Below are positions 8,768 to 17,747 of a stretch of DNA of 64,000 nt, in pieces (the stretch's first letter is position 1; each line of letters opens with the position of its first letter). This DNA is from Deltaproteobacteria bacterium (GTDB lineage Bacteria; Desulfobacterota; Desulfomonilia; UBA1062). Both the position numbers and the translations under genes were made by a program. The stretch covers positions 62,001 to 126,000 of the forward strand of contig JAKPPU010000125.1 in the NCBI GenBank assembly GCA_029547185.1, in the 5' to 3' direction. Below the pieces are notes generated by a model. That model was not told the DNA's origin, searched no databases, and was given only the letters and a program-made list of their open reading frames with translations.

Positions 8768-10197
8768 GAGGATACGACGCCGTCATAGGGCTTGAAGTAC
8801 ACGCTCAGCTCCTGACCGATTCGAAGATCTTCTGCTCGTGCAGGGCGGCATCGGGCCTTCCGCCGAATACGAACACCTGCCCGGTGTGCATGGGAATGCC
8901 CGGGACCCTGCCCGTTCTGAACAGGAAGGTCGTCGAGCTCGGGATGAGGCTCGGGCTCGCGACGAACTGCAGCATTTCGAGGAAGAGCGTCTTTGCCCGG
9001 AAGAACTACTTCTACCCCGACCTCCCGAAGGGCTACCAGATCACCCAGCACCGCTTTCCCCTGTGCGAGAACGGGTACCTCGACATCGAGGTGAACGGGG
9101 AGGCGAGGCGGGTGAGGATCCTGCGGATCCACATGGAAGAGGATGCCGGGAAGACCATCCACGAAGGCAGGGGGCCGTCGAGCCTCGTGGATTTCAACCG
9201 CTCCGGGGTTCCCCTCCTCGAAATCGTGTCGATGCCCGACATCACGGGCACGGAAGAGGCGGTGGCCTACCTGCGCGAGCTCCGGCAGATCCTCATGTAC
9301 CTGGGCATCTGCGATGGGAACATGGAAGAGGGATCGTTCCGGTGCGATGCCAACGTGTCGGTCAGGCCCGCCGGCACCCGCGTGTACGGCGTCAGGACCG
9401 AGCTCAAGAACATGAACTCCTTCAGGAACATCCAGAAGGCCCTCGACTTCGAGATAGACCGGCACATCGGCATCCTCGAATCCGGAGGCGCCGTAGAGCA
9501 GGAGACCAGGCTCTGGAACGCGGCCAAAGGCAGGACCGAGTCGATGCGGTCAAAGGAAGAGAGCCACGACTACCGCTATTTCCCCGATCCGGACCTCGTG
9601 CCCGTCGAGGTCGACGATGTCTGGATAAGCCATGTCCGCGACACACTGCCCGAGCTGCCTTCCCGGGTCAGGCAGCGCCTCGTCGAGCGCTACGGCCTGC
9701 CGGCATACGATGCGGGCGTGCTCACCCAGACCAGAGAGCTCGCGGAATACTTCGAGGAATGCGCAAAAATTCTCGATGCGCCCAAGGAGATCAGCAACTG
9801 GATCATGACCGAGGTCCTGCGGGTCTTAAGCGAGCAGGGGATTTCGATTGCGGATTTCGGCGTGAGCCCGGCCGGGCTCGCCGAGCTCATCGGGCTCGTC
9901 CGCCAGGGCCTCATCTCCGGCTCGATGGCCAAGGAGGTCTTCTCCGAGATGGTCTCCTCGGGCAGGAGCGCGGCCGGGATCGTGAAAGAGAAGGGCATCT
10001 CCCAGCTCAGCGACGAGCAGGAGCTCAGGGATATCGCACGGGGCATCATCGAAGGCAATCCGAACGAGGCGGAAAAGTACAGGGCAGGAAGGACCGGGCT
10101 CCTGGGGTTTTTCGTGGGAAAGCTCATGGCTGAAACAGAGGGAAAGGCCAATCCCAGGCTCGCAAGCAGGATATTGAAGGAGCTGCTCGAGACATGA
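8764..10197 (+). CDS. gatB: Glutamyl/aspartyl-tRNA(Gln/Asn) amidotransferase subunit B
   Basis: 477 residues, normal GatB length. It binds the mischarged tRNA and phosphorylates the side-chain carboxylate before amidation. The N-terminal VIGLEVHAQLLT, Cys-rich zinc site (FCSC ... NTCPVCMGMPG), PKGYQITQ, DFNRSGVPLLEIVS and KNMNSFRNIQKAL motifs are all present; the C-terminal YqeY-like helical tail ends with NPRLASRILKELL. It starts with GTG in a GTGA overlap with gatA, and its own stop overlaps the next ATG by 4 bases. Confidence 0.97.
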   Translation: MRGYDAVIGLEVHAQLLTDSKIFCSCRAASGLPPNTNTCPVCMGMPGTLPVLNRKVVELGMRLGLATNCSISRKSVFARKNYFYPDLPKGYQITQHRFPLCENGYLDIEVNGEARRVRILRIHMEEDAGKTIHEGRGPSSLVDFNRSGVPLLEIVSMPDITGTEEAVAYLRELRQILMYLGICDGNMEEGSFRCDANVSVRPAGTRVYGVRTELKNMNSFRNIQKALDFEIDRHIGILESGGAVEQETRLWNAAKGRTESMRSKEESHDYRYFPDPDLVPVEVDDVWISHVRDTLPELPSRVRQRLVERYGLPAYDAGVLTQTRELAEYFEECAKILDAPKEISNWIMTEVLRVLSEQGISIADFGVSPAGLAELIGLVRQGLISGSMAKEVFSEMVSSGRSAAGIVKEKGISQLSDEQELRDIARGIIEGNPNEAEKYRAGRTGLLGFFVGKLMAETEGKANPRLASRILKELLET

Positions 10198-11387
10198 AGC
10201 GTCTGCACATAGCCGATACGCACGAGGTCCGTTCGGGTGAGGTGACGGATATCTACTTCGTCCGCACAGAGGAGATCCTCAAGGTCAGACACCTTAACGA
10301 GCACGTTTGCATGGAGGTGTTCCTGAAGTCATTTCCCGACGAAAGCTACCGATGGGGCGTCTTCGCCGGGCTCGAAGAGGTATGCACCCTTCTCGAAGGC
10401 AGGCCGGTCACGGTGTACGCTGTGCCCGAAGGGACCGTCTTCCGCCCGAAGATACCGGTCCTCGTGATCGAAGGGAACTATCTCGAGTTCGGCGAGATGG
10501 AGACCGCCATTCTCGGCTGCCTGTGCCAGGCCTCGGGGATCTCCACGAGGGCATCAAGGTTCAGGGTAGCCGCCGGGGACAAGGGCCTCTTGAGCTTCGG
10601 CGCCAGGCGCATCCATCCCTCGATCGCCCCCATGGTCGAGCGCGCAGCCTACATCGGCGGCTGCGACGGCGTATCCACGCTCGCGGGCGCCAGGCTCATC
10701 GGAGAAAAGCCGGTGGGCACCATGCCGCACACCCTCATCCTCATCGTGGGAGACACGCTCACCGCCACGCTCGCCTTCGACGAGATCATCGAGAAGGGGA
10801 TCCCGCGCATCGCGCTCATCGACACCTTCCAGGACGAGAAGTTCGAGGCGATCCACGTGGCCGAGTATATGAAGGAGCGGCTCAGCGGCGTCAGGCTCGA
10901 CACGCCGAGATCCCGGAGGGGGGACTTCAGGGCGATCCTCGTGGAGGTCCGCTGGGAGCTCGACCTGAGGGGGCACTCGCACGTCAGGCTCGTCGTATCG
11001 GGCGGCCTCGGTGTGGAGGATGTCCTCGACCTCAAGGATGCGGCAGACGCCTTCGGGGTGGGAACGCAGATATCGAGCGCAGCCACCCTCGACTTCTCGA
11101 TGGATATCGTCGAGATAGGCGGCAAACCCATCGCCAAGCGCGGCAAGGATTCCGGCAGGAAGTCCGTGCTCAGGTGCCGGTCCTGCATGCGGGATTACGT
11201 GGTGCCCTACGGGCAGACGCATGCGTGCGAGTGCACCGGGGTTCCCGAGCCGCTCCTCGTGAAGGTCATCGATTCGGGAAAGATCGTCTGTAAACTGCCT
11301 GCGCCTTCGGAGATCAGGAATCGGTGCCTGAACGAATTGTCCCTCCTGAAGAAAGATGCGCCGGCACGGGAGTTCCTTTGCCTATGA
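10194..11387 (+). CDS. Nicotinate phosphoribosyltransferase (archaeal-like short type)
   Basis: 397 residues. It should join nicotinate to PRPP to give nicotinate mononucleotide in the Preiss-Handler NAD salvage route. Recognisable are the N-terminal DTHEVRSGEVTDIYFVRT (YFxRT type), the central FGARRIHP block, GVSTLAGARL, GTMPHTLI (phosphoribosyl site), ALIDTFQDEK and SGGLGVEDVLDLK. Near the C-terminus a CRSCMRDYVV...HACEC cluster looks like a small zinc-binding knuckle, a feature of this short clade. It overlaps gatB (ATGA) and its own stop overlaps the mtnA ATG, so all are co-translated. The link between NAD salvage and tRNA amidation is probably operon economy rather than one pathway. Confidence 0.9.
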   Translation: MKRLHIADTHEVRSGEVTDIYFVRTEEILKVRHLNEHVCMEVFLKSFPDESYRWGVFAGLEEVCTLLEGRPVTVYAVPEGTVFRPKIPVLVIEGNYLEFGEMETAILGCLCQASGISTRASRFRVAAGDKGLLSFGARRIHPSIAPMVERAAYIGGCDGVSTLAGARLIGEKPVGTMPHTLILIVGDTLTATLAFDEIIEKGIPRIALIDTFQDEKFEAIHVAEYMKERLSGVRLDTPRSRRGDFRAILVEVRWELDLRGHSHVRLVVSGGLGVEDVLDLKDAADAFGVGTQISSAATLDFSMDIVEIGGKPIAKRGKDSGRKSVLRCRSCMRDYVVPYGQTHACECTGVPEPLLVKVIDSGKIVCKLPAPSEIRNRCLNELSLLKKDAPAREFLCL

Positions 11388-12391
11388 TCAGCCCCTTTTC
11401 CTTCGACGATCCGGTCTTCACCGTCCTCGACCAGAGAGAGCTTCCCGAAAATGAGGTGTCGATTCCGTGCACATCGGCGGACATGGTTGCCGATGCGATC
11501 AGGACCCTGGCGGTCCGAGGGGCGCCTGCCATCGGCATCGCCGCCGCCTTCGGCTGCGCGCTGGCTGCCCGGTCCGGAAGAGGGGAGCTCGAAAGGGCCT
11601 CCCGCATCCTCGTCGAATCGAGGCCTACGGCCGTCAATCTCGCCTGGGCCGTCAAGAGGGTGAATGACGCGGTGAAAGACCTGCCCGAGACAGAGCTCTA
11701 CTCGAGGGCCCTTCACGAGGCGCGCATGATCTGGGAAGAGGAGAAGGCCGCGAACGAGGCCATGGCGAACCTCGGGTCCGGCCTGTTCCCCGAAGGGAAA
11801 AAGCACACCGTCCTCACGCACTGCAACGCGGGCTCCCTGGCGACCGGCGGGATCGGAACGGCGCTCGGCGTCATACGAATGCTCCACGCTCGGGGCAAGC
11901 TCGAACGGGTCTACATGGACGAGACCAGGCCCCTCCTGCAGGGCAGCCGCATCACAGCCTATGAGATGAAGCGCTCGGGCATTCCCTGCACTCTCATAAC
12001 AGACAACATGGCCGGATGGCTCATGAGGCTTCGTAAAATCGATGCCGTGATCGTGGGCGCGGACCGCATCGCCCGGAACCTCGATGCCGCGAACAAGATC
12101 GGAACCTACTCCCTGGCAGTGCTCGCGAAGGCCCATTCGATTCCCTTCTACATCGCAGCGCCCCTATCGACGTTCGATCCTGACATCGAATCGGGGGAGG
12201 AGATCCCCATCGAGGAGAGGGACGCCTGTGAAGTGCGCTCGTTCCGCGGCAAGCCGTGCGCACCGGACGTGGAGGTCTTCAACCCTGCCTTCGACATGAC
12301 GGGCCACGAGCTCATCACGGCGATCATAACCGAGAGGCAGGTCTTCTATCCGGGTGAAGCTTCGATTCATTCGGGGAAAGCCGGCTTATAA
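11384..12391 (+). CDS. mtnA: S-methyl-5-thioribose-1-phosphate isomerase
   Basis: 335 residues. It converts methylthioribose-1-phosphate to methylthioribulose-1-phosphate in the methionine salvage pathway. The ATG in the ATGA overlap with the preceding gene is preferred over a non-overlapping upstream in-frame start 60 bases earlier. Family motifs: VRGAPAIGIAAAFG, RPTAVNLAWAV, LTHCNAGSLATGG (Cys147), DETRPLLQGSRIT and VIVGADRIARNLDAANKIGTY (Asp227). The Cys-Asp spacing of 80 matches the catalytic pair of characterised MtnA. No other salvage-pathway gene is nearby, so ribose-1-phosphate isomerisation or partial salvage cannot be excluded. Confidence 0.93.
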   Translation: MISPFSFDDPVFTVLDQRELPENEVSIPCTSADMVADAIRTLAVRGAPAIGIAAAFGCALAARSGRGELERASRILVESRPTAVNLAWAVKRVNDAVKDLPETELYSRALHEARMIWEEEKAANEAMANLGSGLFPEGKKHTVLTHCNAGSLATGGIGTALGVIRMLHARGKLERVYMDETRPLLQGSRITAYEMKRSGIPCTLITDNMAGWLMRLRKIDAVIVGADRIARNLDAANKIGTYSLAVLAKAHSIPFYIAAPLSTFDPDIESGEEIPIEERDACEVRSFRGKPCAPDVEVFNPAFDMTGHELITAIITERQVFYPGEASIHSGKAGL

Positions 12392-12747
12392 TCTGTTCGG
12401 ATATCATAGAATCGGATCCTGCTGAGAACCGACAAATCATTACTGTTGTGTTGAATTGAAGTTTCCCCTGACGCATCTCTGTAAATAGATCGCCTCACCC
12501 TGTTCACCGGTCTGTCGATATTTGATATCGACTTTCTATAAGCTATCTTATGAATATTATGTCATCGGCATCATGATCAATTCAGAGAATTCCTCGCTTA
12601 AGACCGGTTCATGGGATTCGGGCAAAGTTCCTGGTTTCCAAGTGAAGCCGTTGTCGACAGGAGAGGATGATATCGGAAGCAACAGGCTCTTTGTCGATGC
12701 AGCTGTCGGAAGAATCAGGGCAAAAAAGGTGATGCTGAGAACTGTTT
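12392..12747. other. Intergenic region after mtnA, upstream of the sulfatase locus
   Basis: This 356-base stretch is more AT-rich than its neighbours (TATAAG near 12537, TATGAATATTATG near 12550). No terminator with a T-run and no correctly spaced promoter pair was found; the nearest TTGATA/TATAAG pair (12522-12542) is only 9 bases apart. It should contain the promoter of the sulfatase maturase gene. No convincing coding sequence is seen. Confidence 0.45.
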
Positions 12748-14058
12748 ATGACGCGATCTCCGTATCCCAAGGCCTTCCATGTTATGGCAAAGCCCGCGGG
12801 CTCTGCCTGCAACCTCCGGTGCGAATACTGCTTTTTCTTCAATAAGAAATCACTGTACCCCGGGAGCAGACTGCGCATGGGGGACGATGTCCACAAGGAG
12901 TACATCCGCCAGCTCCTCGATGCGCACCGGACAACCTGGGTGACCGTGGCCTGGCAGGGGGGAGAGCCTACGCTCATGGGGCTCGATTTCTACCGGCGCT
13001 CCCTGGAGCTGCAGGACAGGTACCGGAAGCCCTCGACCGTTATCGAGAACACCTTCCAGACAAACGGCATCCTCTTGACCGATGAATGGTGCCGCTTTTT
13101 CAGGGAGAACAATTTCCTGGTAGGCCTCAGCATGGACGGCCCACAGGAGCTTCACGACCGGTATCGCAGAGACCCCCGCGGGCACGGAAGCTTCGACAGT
13201 GTCCTCAAGGCCGCCAGGCTGCTTCAGGAGCACGGGGTGGAGTTCAACATCCTCTCCACTGTCAACAGGAAGAACGCCGGCCGCCCCCTTGAAGTGTACC
13301 GGTTCTTCCGGGACGTGATCAAGGCCCGCTACATCCAGTTCATCCCCATCGTGGAAAAGGAGGACGCGGCTGTACTCCGGGCCGGCAAAGCACCAACCGG
13401 CCGCTCAGTTTCACCTGCCCGATGGGGAAGCTTTTTGAAGGGCATCTTCGACGAGTGGGTCCGAAGGGACGTAGGGGAAACCTTTGTCCTCAACTTCGAT
13501 GCCGTGCTTGCAGGCTGGCTCGGGCATGCCGGAACCGTCTGCATCTTAGGGCCTTCCTGCGGACTGGGTTTGGCCCTGGAGCACAACGGCGACCTCTACT
13601 CATGCGATCATTTCGTGGACCCGGGCCACCTGCTGGGAAACATACTCACCACCCCCATGATCGAGCTCGTCTCTTCGGAAAAGCAGAGGAGGTTCGGCAG
13701 AGACAAGAGAGACACGCTTCCCCGGCAGTGCCGGCAGTGCCGGTACCTGTTCCTCTGCAACGGAGAATGCCCCAAGAACCGCCTGATCGAGACGGCAGAA
13801 GGGGAGCCCGGCCTCAATTACCTGTGTGAAGGCTATCGTACCTTTTTCAGCCATACGGAAAAATCCATGCAGGACATGGCCGGGCTCATGAGACTGGGCA
13901 GGCCTGCCTCGGATGTGATGAGACTGTCAACCGGAAAAGTGCCCCCCGCCCATACGGGTTTTGCCGGGGTCGGGAGGAACGATCCCTGCCCTTGTGGGGC
14001 AAGGGATGCTGAAGGGAAACGGCTGAAATACAAAAAGTGCCATGGTGGGCAGATATAG
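12748..14058 (+). CDS. Anaerobic sulfatase-maturating enzyme (radical SAM) with SEC-C tail
   Basis: 436 residues. It should oxidise the active-site Cys of the neighbouring sulfatases to formylglycine. Radical-SAM motif CNLRCEYC: Cys21, Cys25, Cys28 bind the [4Fe-4S] that cleaves SAM. WQGGEPTLMG and QTNGILLTDEWC are typical of this family. The SPASM domain supplies further Cys for two auxiliary clusters (CGLG...CDHF, then CRQCRYLFLCNGECPKNR). The extra C-terminal ~25 residues (GVGRNDPCPCG...KKCHG) form a SEC-C zinc motif, which I do not regard as usual for this enzyme. The ribosome site is weak, so the exact start is less certain. The sulfatase gene begins 14 bases downstream, which fits substrate-enzyme co-expression. 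Confidence 0.93.
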   Translation: MTRSPYPKAFHVMAKPAGSACNLRCEYCFFFNKKSLYPGSRLRMGDDVHKEYIRQLLDAHRTTWVTVAWQGGEPTLMGLDFYRRSLELQDRYRKPSTVIENTFQTNGILLTDEWCRFFRENNFLVGLSMDGPQELHDRYRRDPRGHGSFDSVLKAARLLQEHGVEFNILSTVNRKNAGRPLEVYRFFRDVIKARYIQFIPIVEKEDAAVLRAGKAPTGRSVSPARWGSFLKGIFDEWVRRDVGETFVLNFDAVLAGWLGHAGTVCILGPSCGLGLALEHNGDLYSCDHFVDPGHLLGNILTTPMIELVSSEKQRRFGRDKRDTLPRQCRQCRYLFLCNGECPKNRLIETAEGEPGLNYLCEGYRTFFSHTEKSMQDMAGLMRLGRPASDVMRLSTGKVPPAHTGFAGVGRNDPCPCGARDAEGKRLKYKKCHGGQI

Positions 14059-14072
14059 AAAGGAGAAATAGC

Positions 14073-16427
14073 ATGCCACTTAAAGAATACAAACCGGGGA
14101 CCGCGTTCCCCGGAATCGTGGGGCGGACGGTCGACCAGTCCGAACCGGCCTGGCCCGAGCCCCTGAGGTCAAAGGAGGGCGCGCCCAACGTCCTCTTCAT
14201 TGTGCTCGACGACACGGGCTTCGGCCAGCTCGGCTGCTACGGAAGCCCCATCAGGACTCCCAACATCGACGCGCTGGCGGCAAACGGCCTGAAGTACACC
14301 AACATGCACACCACGGCCCTGTGCTCGCCCACGCGCTCGTGCATCGTCACCGGACGCAACCACCACTCCAACAACATGGCCTGCATTACCGAGGGAGCCA
14401 CCGGGTATCCCGGCTACAACGGCAACATCCCCTTCGAGAACGGATTCCTCTCGGAGATGCTCCTGCAGCACGGCTACAACACCTTTACCGTGGGCAAGTG
14501 GCACCTCACCCCGGCAGACCAGCTCTCGGCCGCGGGCCCGTACGACCGGTGGCCCCTGGGCAGGGGCTTTGAGCGCTACTACGGTTTTCTGGCAGGGGAC
14601 ACGAACCAGTACTATCCCGACCTGGTGTACGACAACCACACGGTCGAGCCCGAGAAGACGCCGGAAGAGGGGTACCACCTGACCGAGGACCTGGTGGACA
14701 AGGCGATCTCGTTCATAGCCGACTCCAAGCAGGTGGCCCCGGACAAGCCCTTCTTCCTGTACTTCTGCACCGGCGCCATGCACGCGCCGCACCACGTGCC
14801 CAAGGAGTGGGCAGACGAGTACAAGGGCATGTTCGACGACGGATGGGATGCCTACCGCGAAAAGACGTTCGCACGCCAGAAAGAGCTGGGAATCGTGCCG
14901 GAAGACGCTGAGCTTTCCCGCCACGACCCGGACGTGAAGCGCTGGGAGGAGTGCTCGGACAAGGAGAAAAAGCTCTATAGCCGCATGATGGAGGTCTTTG
15001 CCGGGTTCCTCACCCACACCGACCACCACATCGGGCGCCTCATCGACTTTCTTAAAGATACCGGCGAGCTCGACAACACCCTGACCATGGTCATCTCCGA
15101 CAACGGCGCCAGCGCGGAAGGAGGGCCCAACGGCTCCATCAACGAGAACAAGTTCTTCAACAACGTCCCGGACTCGCTGGAAGAGAACCTCGCCGCCCTG
15201 GACAAGCTGGGCGGGCCCGAGACCTTCAACCACTATGCCTGGGGATGGGCCTGGGCAGGCGACACGCCGTTCAGGAGGTGGAAGCGGGAGACCTACCGGG
15301 GTGGCACGAGCGACCCGCTCATCGTCCACTGGCCGGCCGGATTCAAGGCAAAGGGCGAGGTGCGCACCCAGTATGCCCACGCCATCGACATGGTGCCCAC
15401 GGTGCTGCATGCCCTGGCCATCGAGGAGCCCCTGAGCATCAGGGGCGTGGCGCAGTCCCCCATCGAAGGGGTGAGCTTCGCCCACACCTTCGACGATGCA
15501 GACGCCAAGACGAACCGGCACACCCAGTACTTCGAGATGATGGGGCACCGCGCCATCTACCACGACGGCTGGCGGGCGGTCTGCCCCTGGCCGGGCCCGT
15601 CCTTCGCCGAGGCGGGCGCGTTCTTCGGCGAGCCCATCCCGGCACAGAAGCTCATCGAGCTCGACGAGAAAGGCTGGGAGCTCTACCACGTGGACGAGGA
15701 CCCCACCGAGACCCGCAACGTCGCCCACGAGCACCGGGACAAGCTCATCGAGATGATCGCCACCTGGTACTACGAGGCAGGAAAATACAACGTGCTGCCT
15801 CTGGACGGGAGGGGGACGCTGCGATTGGCTGAAGAGCGTCCCAGGATCGCCAAGCAGCGCGAGAGCGCGGTCTATTACCCCGGAACGCAGGCAGTCCCCC
15901 CCAACACCACGATCAATGTGCTCAACCGCCCCTACAGCATCACTGCTGATGTGGAGATCGGCAAGAGCGGCGCCGAGGGCGTCCTCCTCTCGCAGGGCGG
16001 CGTAGAGGGCGGCTACACCTTCTACATGAAGGGAGGCAGGCTCCACTACACCCAAAACTACGTCGCATCGAAGCAATACCACATTGAGACCTCGGAGAAC
16101 GTGACCGAAGGCCGCCACAGCCTGCGCTTCGAGTTCGAGCCCACAGGCAGGCCGGACATTGCACACGGCAAGGGAAGCCCGGGCCGCGGCCAGCTCTATG
16201 TCGACGGCAGGCTCATGGGCCAGGCGGACATACCGGTCACCATCCCGCAGAACATCAGCCTCGGGGGAGGCGTTACCTGCGGGGCAGACACCGGCTCCAC
16301 GGTGACGCCTGATTATAAGCCGCCCTACCGGTTCACCGGGAAGCTCTTCAAGGTGAAGGTGGACGTGGGCGGAGAGCTCATCAGGGACAAGGAGGCCGAG
16401 ATGCGCACGATTATGGCACGGCAATAG
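14073..16427 (+). CDS. Arylsulfatase-type sulfatase, Cys-type (formylglycine)
   Basis: 784 residues, starting at the ATG after AAAGGAGA. It should hydrolyse a sulfate ester. Active-site motif CSPTR at 84-88 with GRN just after: Cys84 is the residue converted to formylglycine. N-terminal metal ligands Asp46-Asp47 (FIVLDDTGFG), GKWHL and a later ISDNGASAEGG block complete the sulfatase core, which ends around residue 580. The final ~200 residues (STVTPDYKPPYRFTGKLFKVKVD at the end) look like a jelly-roll/LamG-like domain found on long PAS-type sulfatases. No signal peptide is visible, so a cytoplasmic location is suggested. Directly follows its likely maturase. The natural substrate is unknown; long bacterial enzymes of this type act on alkyl or aryl sulfates. 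Confidence 0.93.
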   Translation: MPLKEYKPGTAFPGIVGRTVDQSEPAWPEPLRSKEGAPNVLFIVLDDTGFGQLGCYGSPIRTPNIDALAANGLKYTNMHTTALCSPTRSCIVTGRNHHSNNMACITEGATGYPGYNGNIPFENGFLSEMLLQHGYNTFTVGKWHLTPADQLSAAGPYDRWPLGRGFERYYGFLAGDTNQYYPDLVYDNHTVEPEKTPEEGYHLTEDLVDKAISFIADSKQVAPDKPFFLYFCTGAMHAPHHVPKEWADEYKGMFDDGWDAYREKTFARQKELGIVPEDAELSRHDPDVKRWEECSDKEKKLYSRMMEVFAGFLTHTDHHIGRLIDFLKDTGELDNTLTMVISDNGASAEGGPNGSINENKFFNNVPDSLEENLAALDKLGGPETFNHYAWGWAWAGDTPFRRWKRETYRGGTSDPLIVHWPAGFKAKGEVRTQYAHAIDMVPTVLHALAIEEPLSIRGVAQSPIEGVSFAHTFDDADAKTNRHTQYFEMMGHRAIYHDGWRAVCPWPGPSFAEAGAFFGEPIPAQKLIELDEKGWELYHVDEDPTETRNVAHEHRDKLIEMIATWYYEAGKYNVLPLDGRGTLRLAEERPRIAKQRESAVYYPGTQAVPPNTTINVLNRPYSITADVEIGKSGAEGVLLSQGGVEGGYTFYMKGGRLHYTQNYVASKQYHIETSENVTEGRHSLRFEFEPTGRPDIAHGKGSPGRGQLYVDGRLMGQADIPVTIPQNISLGGGVTCGADTGSTVTPDYKPPYRFTGKLFKVKVDVGGELIRDKEAEMRTIMARQ

Positions 16428-16459
16428 GGTCGGCACCTCCGGCCGGAGAAGGTGACAGG

Positions 16460-16775
16460 CCCCTCGCGCAAGCTGGGGCAGCGCAGATCGGGTGCGGGTT
16501 CACGATTGTAAAGTTTCTCCAGTACCTGCAGGTATCCCTTCCCGTCAGAACAGGCATGCCCGTCAGGGAGCCATTTCATATCGGCGTTGCTCTGGTCGTG
16601 ATAGGCCTTGCGCTCCTGGTCATCGCACCCATGGAGCATGTCCGGTTTCTGCACCGCCTGGGCATGGAAAGACATCACAGATTCCCCCCTGACCCTGCTC
16701 CTTTCCCATGCAGTCCTGCTCCTGATGATTGGGTTGGCGGCATTGCTCAACATCCTCTTGAGACTGGTCGTGTAA
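16460..16775 (+). pseudogene. Remnant of a DUF202 (YidH-like) membrane protein
   Basis: Two plus-strand frames together spell a DUF202-like protein. Frame one reads GFTIVKFLQYLQ, then EPFHIGVALVVIGLALLVIAPMEHVRFL. After a shift of one base near 16665-16690 the next frame continues DSPLTLLLSHAVLLL and MIGLAALLNILLRLVV, followed by TAA at 16773. The order (short soluble N-terminus, three hydrophobic segments with a charged loop) fits the family. No good start codon is found for the first part. Either a frameshifted pseudogene or a sequencing error; the family assignment is by eye. Confidence 0.55.
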
Positions 16776-16855
16776 TGATCCGACCTACAGCCCGGGGCGG
16801 TGTCCACTCCAGATCACATATGCCGCAGCAAGGTGAGGGATGAAGGAGAAACGAG

Positions 16856-17734
16856 ATGAAATTCTATTACACGACAGCTGTAATGTTCTTCAGCTACCTG
16901 TATGTCATCACGGCAATGGCATTCATCGGAGTGGCGGTTTCAGGCAGCGAGATCTCTTCGTTGCTGCGGGACAAGAGGCTGATGCTGAAAGTTCTCCTGG
17001 CGAATATTCTCCTCGTGCCGGTTCTGGGGCTGGCACTGGTGAATATCCTTCCCATGGCAGAGGGTATCGCGGCTGCAGTAATTCTCCTGGCTGCGGCACC
17101 GGGGGGTTTGAACGCCCTTCAGTTCACCACCAAGATCAAAGGCGAGCTCTCGTTTGCCGCAGCGGTGCTGTTCGTGCTGTCCGTGTCATCATTTGTCTTT
17201 ACCCCCATTGCTGCACAAGCGCTCATGAAGACAGGTATCCATGCTGCAATCCCCTATGGCAGCATCTTTATGACCGCGGCAGGGTTCGTTATCCTGCCTC
17301 TTGCAATAGGGTTCAGTGTACACGCATATGCCCCTGCCCTGGGGAAGGCGGTTGCACGGCCGCTCAACCTGATTTCCACTATCTCTTTCGTTATAGCGAT
17401 CCTCCTCAGCGCTTCGGTTAAAAAAGAGGCATTGCGGGTCATTGGGACCGATGGCCTTGTTGCCATGCTTTGTCTGGTCATCGGATCGATGGTGATCGGA
17501 TGGCTGCTCGGAGGTCCGGGAAAGGATGAAAAGCGCGTGCTGGCAAGCACGACGAGCAATCGCAATGCAGCCTTGTGCATGATCTTCGCCTTGAGGGGCT
17601 TTCCCGATGAATCGACGGCCCTGGCAATACTGGTTTTCCTGCTTCTGGCCGTTCCGATGAACATGATTTTCACCCTGTATGAGATGTTCAGGGGAAGACA
17701 GCATAAACATCCACCATCTTACCCTGCAGAATGA
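16856..17734 (+). CDS. BASS (bile acid:Na+ symporter)-type transporter
   Basis: 292 residues, about nine to ten hydrophobic segments over the whole length, as in SBF/BASS-family carriers. Recognisable features are the AAAPGGLNALQFT block in the first repeat and STTSNRNAAL in the second, the positions where the two crossing helices and sodium site lie in this fold. GAAGGAGA stands before the ATG. Only 13 bases separate it from the next gene, so the two form a unit. Located between two sulfatase operons, it may import or export an organic anion such as a sulfate ester or its product; this is inference from context. Confidence 0.75.
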   Translation: MKFYYTTAVMFFSYLYVITAMAFIGVAVSGSEISSLLRDKRLMLKVLLANILLVPVLGLALVNILPMAEGIAAAVILLAAAPGGLNALQFTTKIKGELSFAAAVLFVLSVSSFVFTPIAAQALMKTGIHAAIPYGSIFMTAAGFVILPLAIGFSVHAYAPALGKAVARPLNLISTISFVIAILLSASVKKEALRVIGTDGLVAMLCLVIGSMVIGWLLGGPGKDEKRVLASTTSNRNAALCMIFALRGFPDESTALAILVFLLLAVPMNMIFTLYEMFRGRQHKHPPSYPAE

Positions 17735-17747
17735 AAAAGGAGGACAC

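Noticed and set aside
8838..10133. A 431-codon plus-strand frame inside gatB
   Set aside because: Arg/Pro-rich frame-shift shadow of gatB; gatB itself has all family motifs.
12522..12542. Promoter TTGATA/TATAAG before the maturase gene
   Set aside because: Only 9 bases separate the two boxes, far from the usual 16-18.
14169..16436. A 755-codon open frame antisense to the first sulfatase
   Set aside because: Its translation is low-complexity (Val/Leu/Arg/His-rich) with no domain; it results from the high-GC codon pattern of the sulfatase gene on the other strand.
16325..16807. Minus-strand 160-codon frame over the DUF202 remnant
   Set aside because: The plus-strand translation carries clear transmembrane DUF202-like features; the minus frame has no domain or ribosome site.
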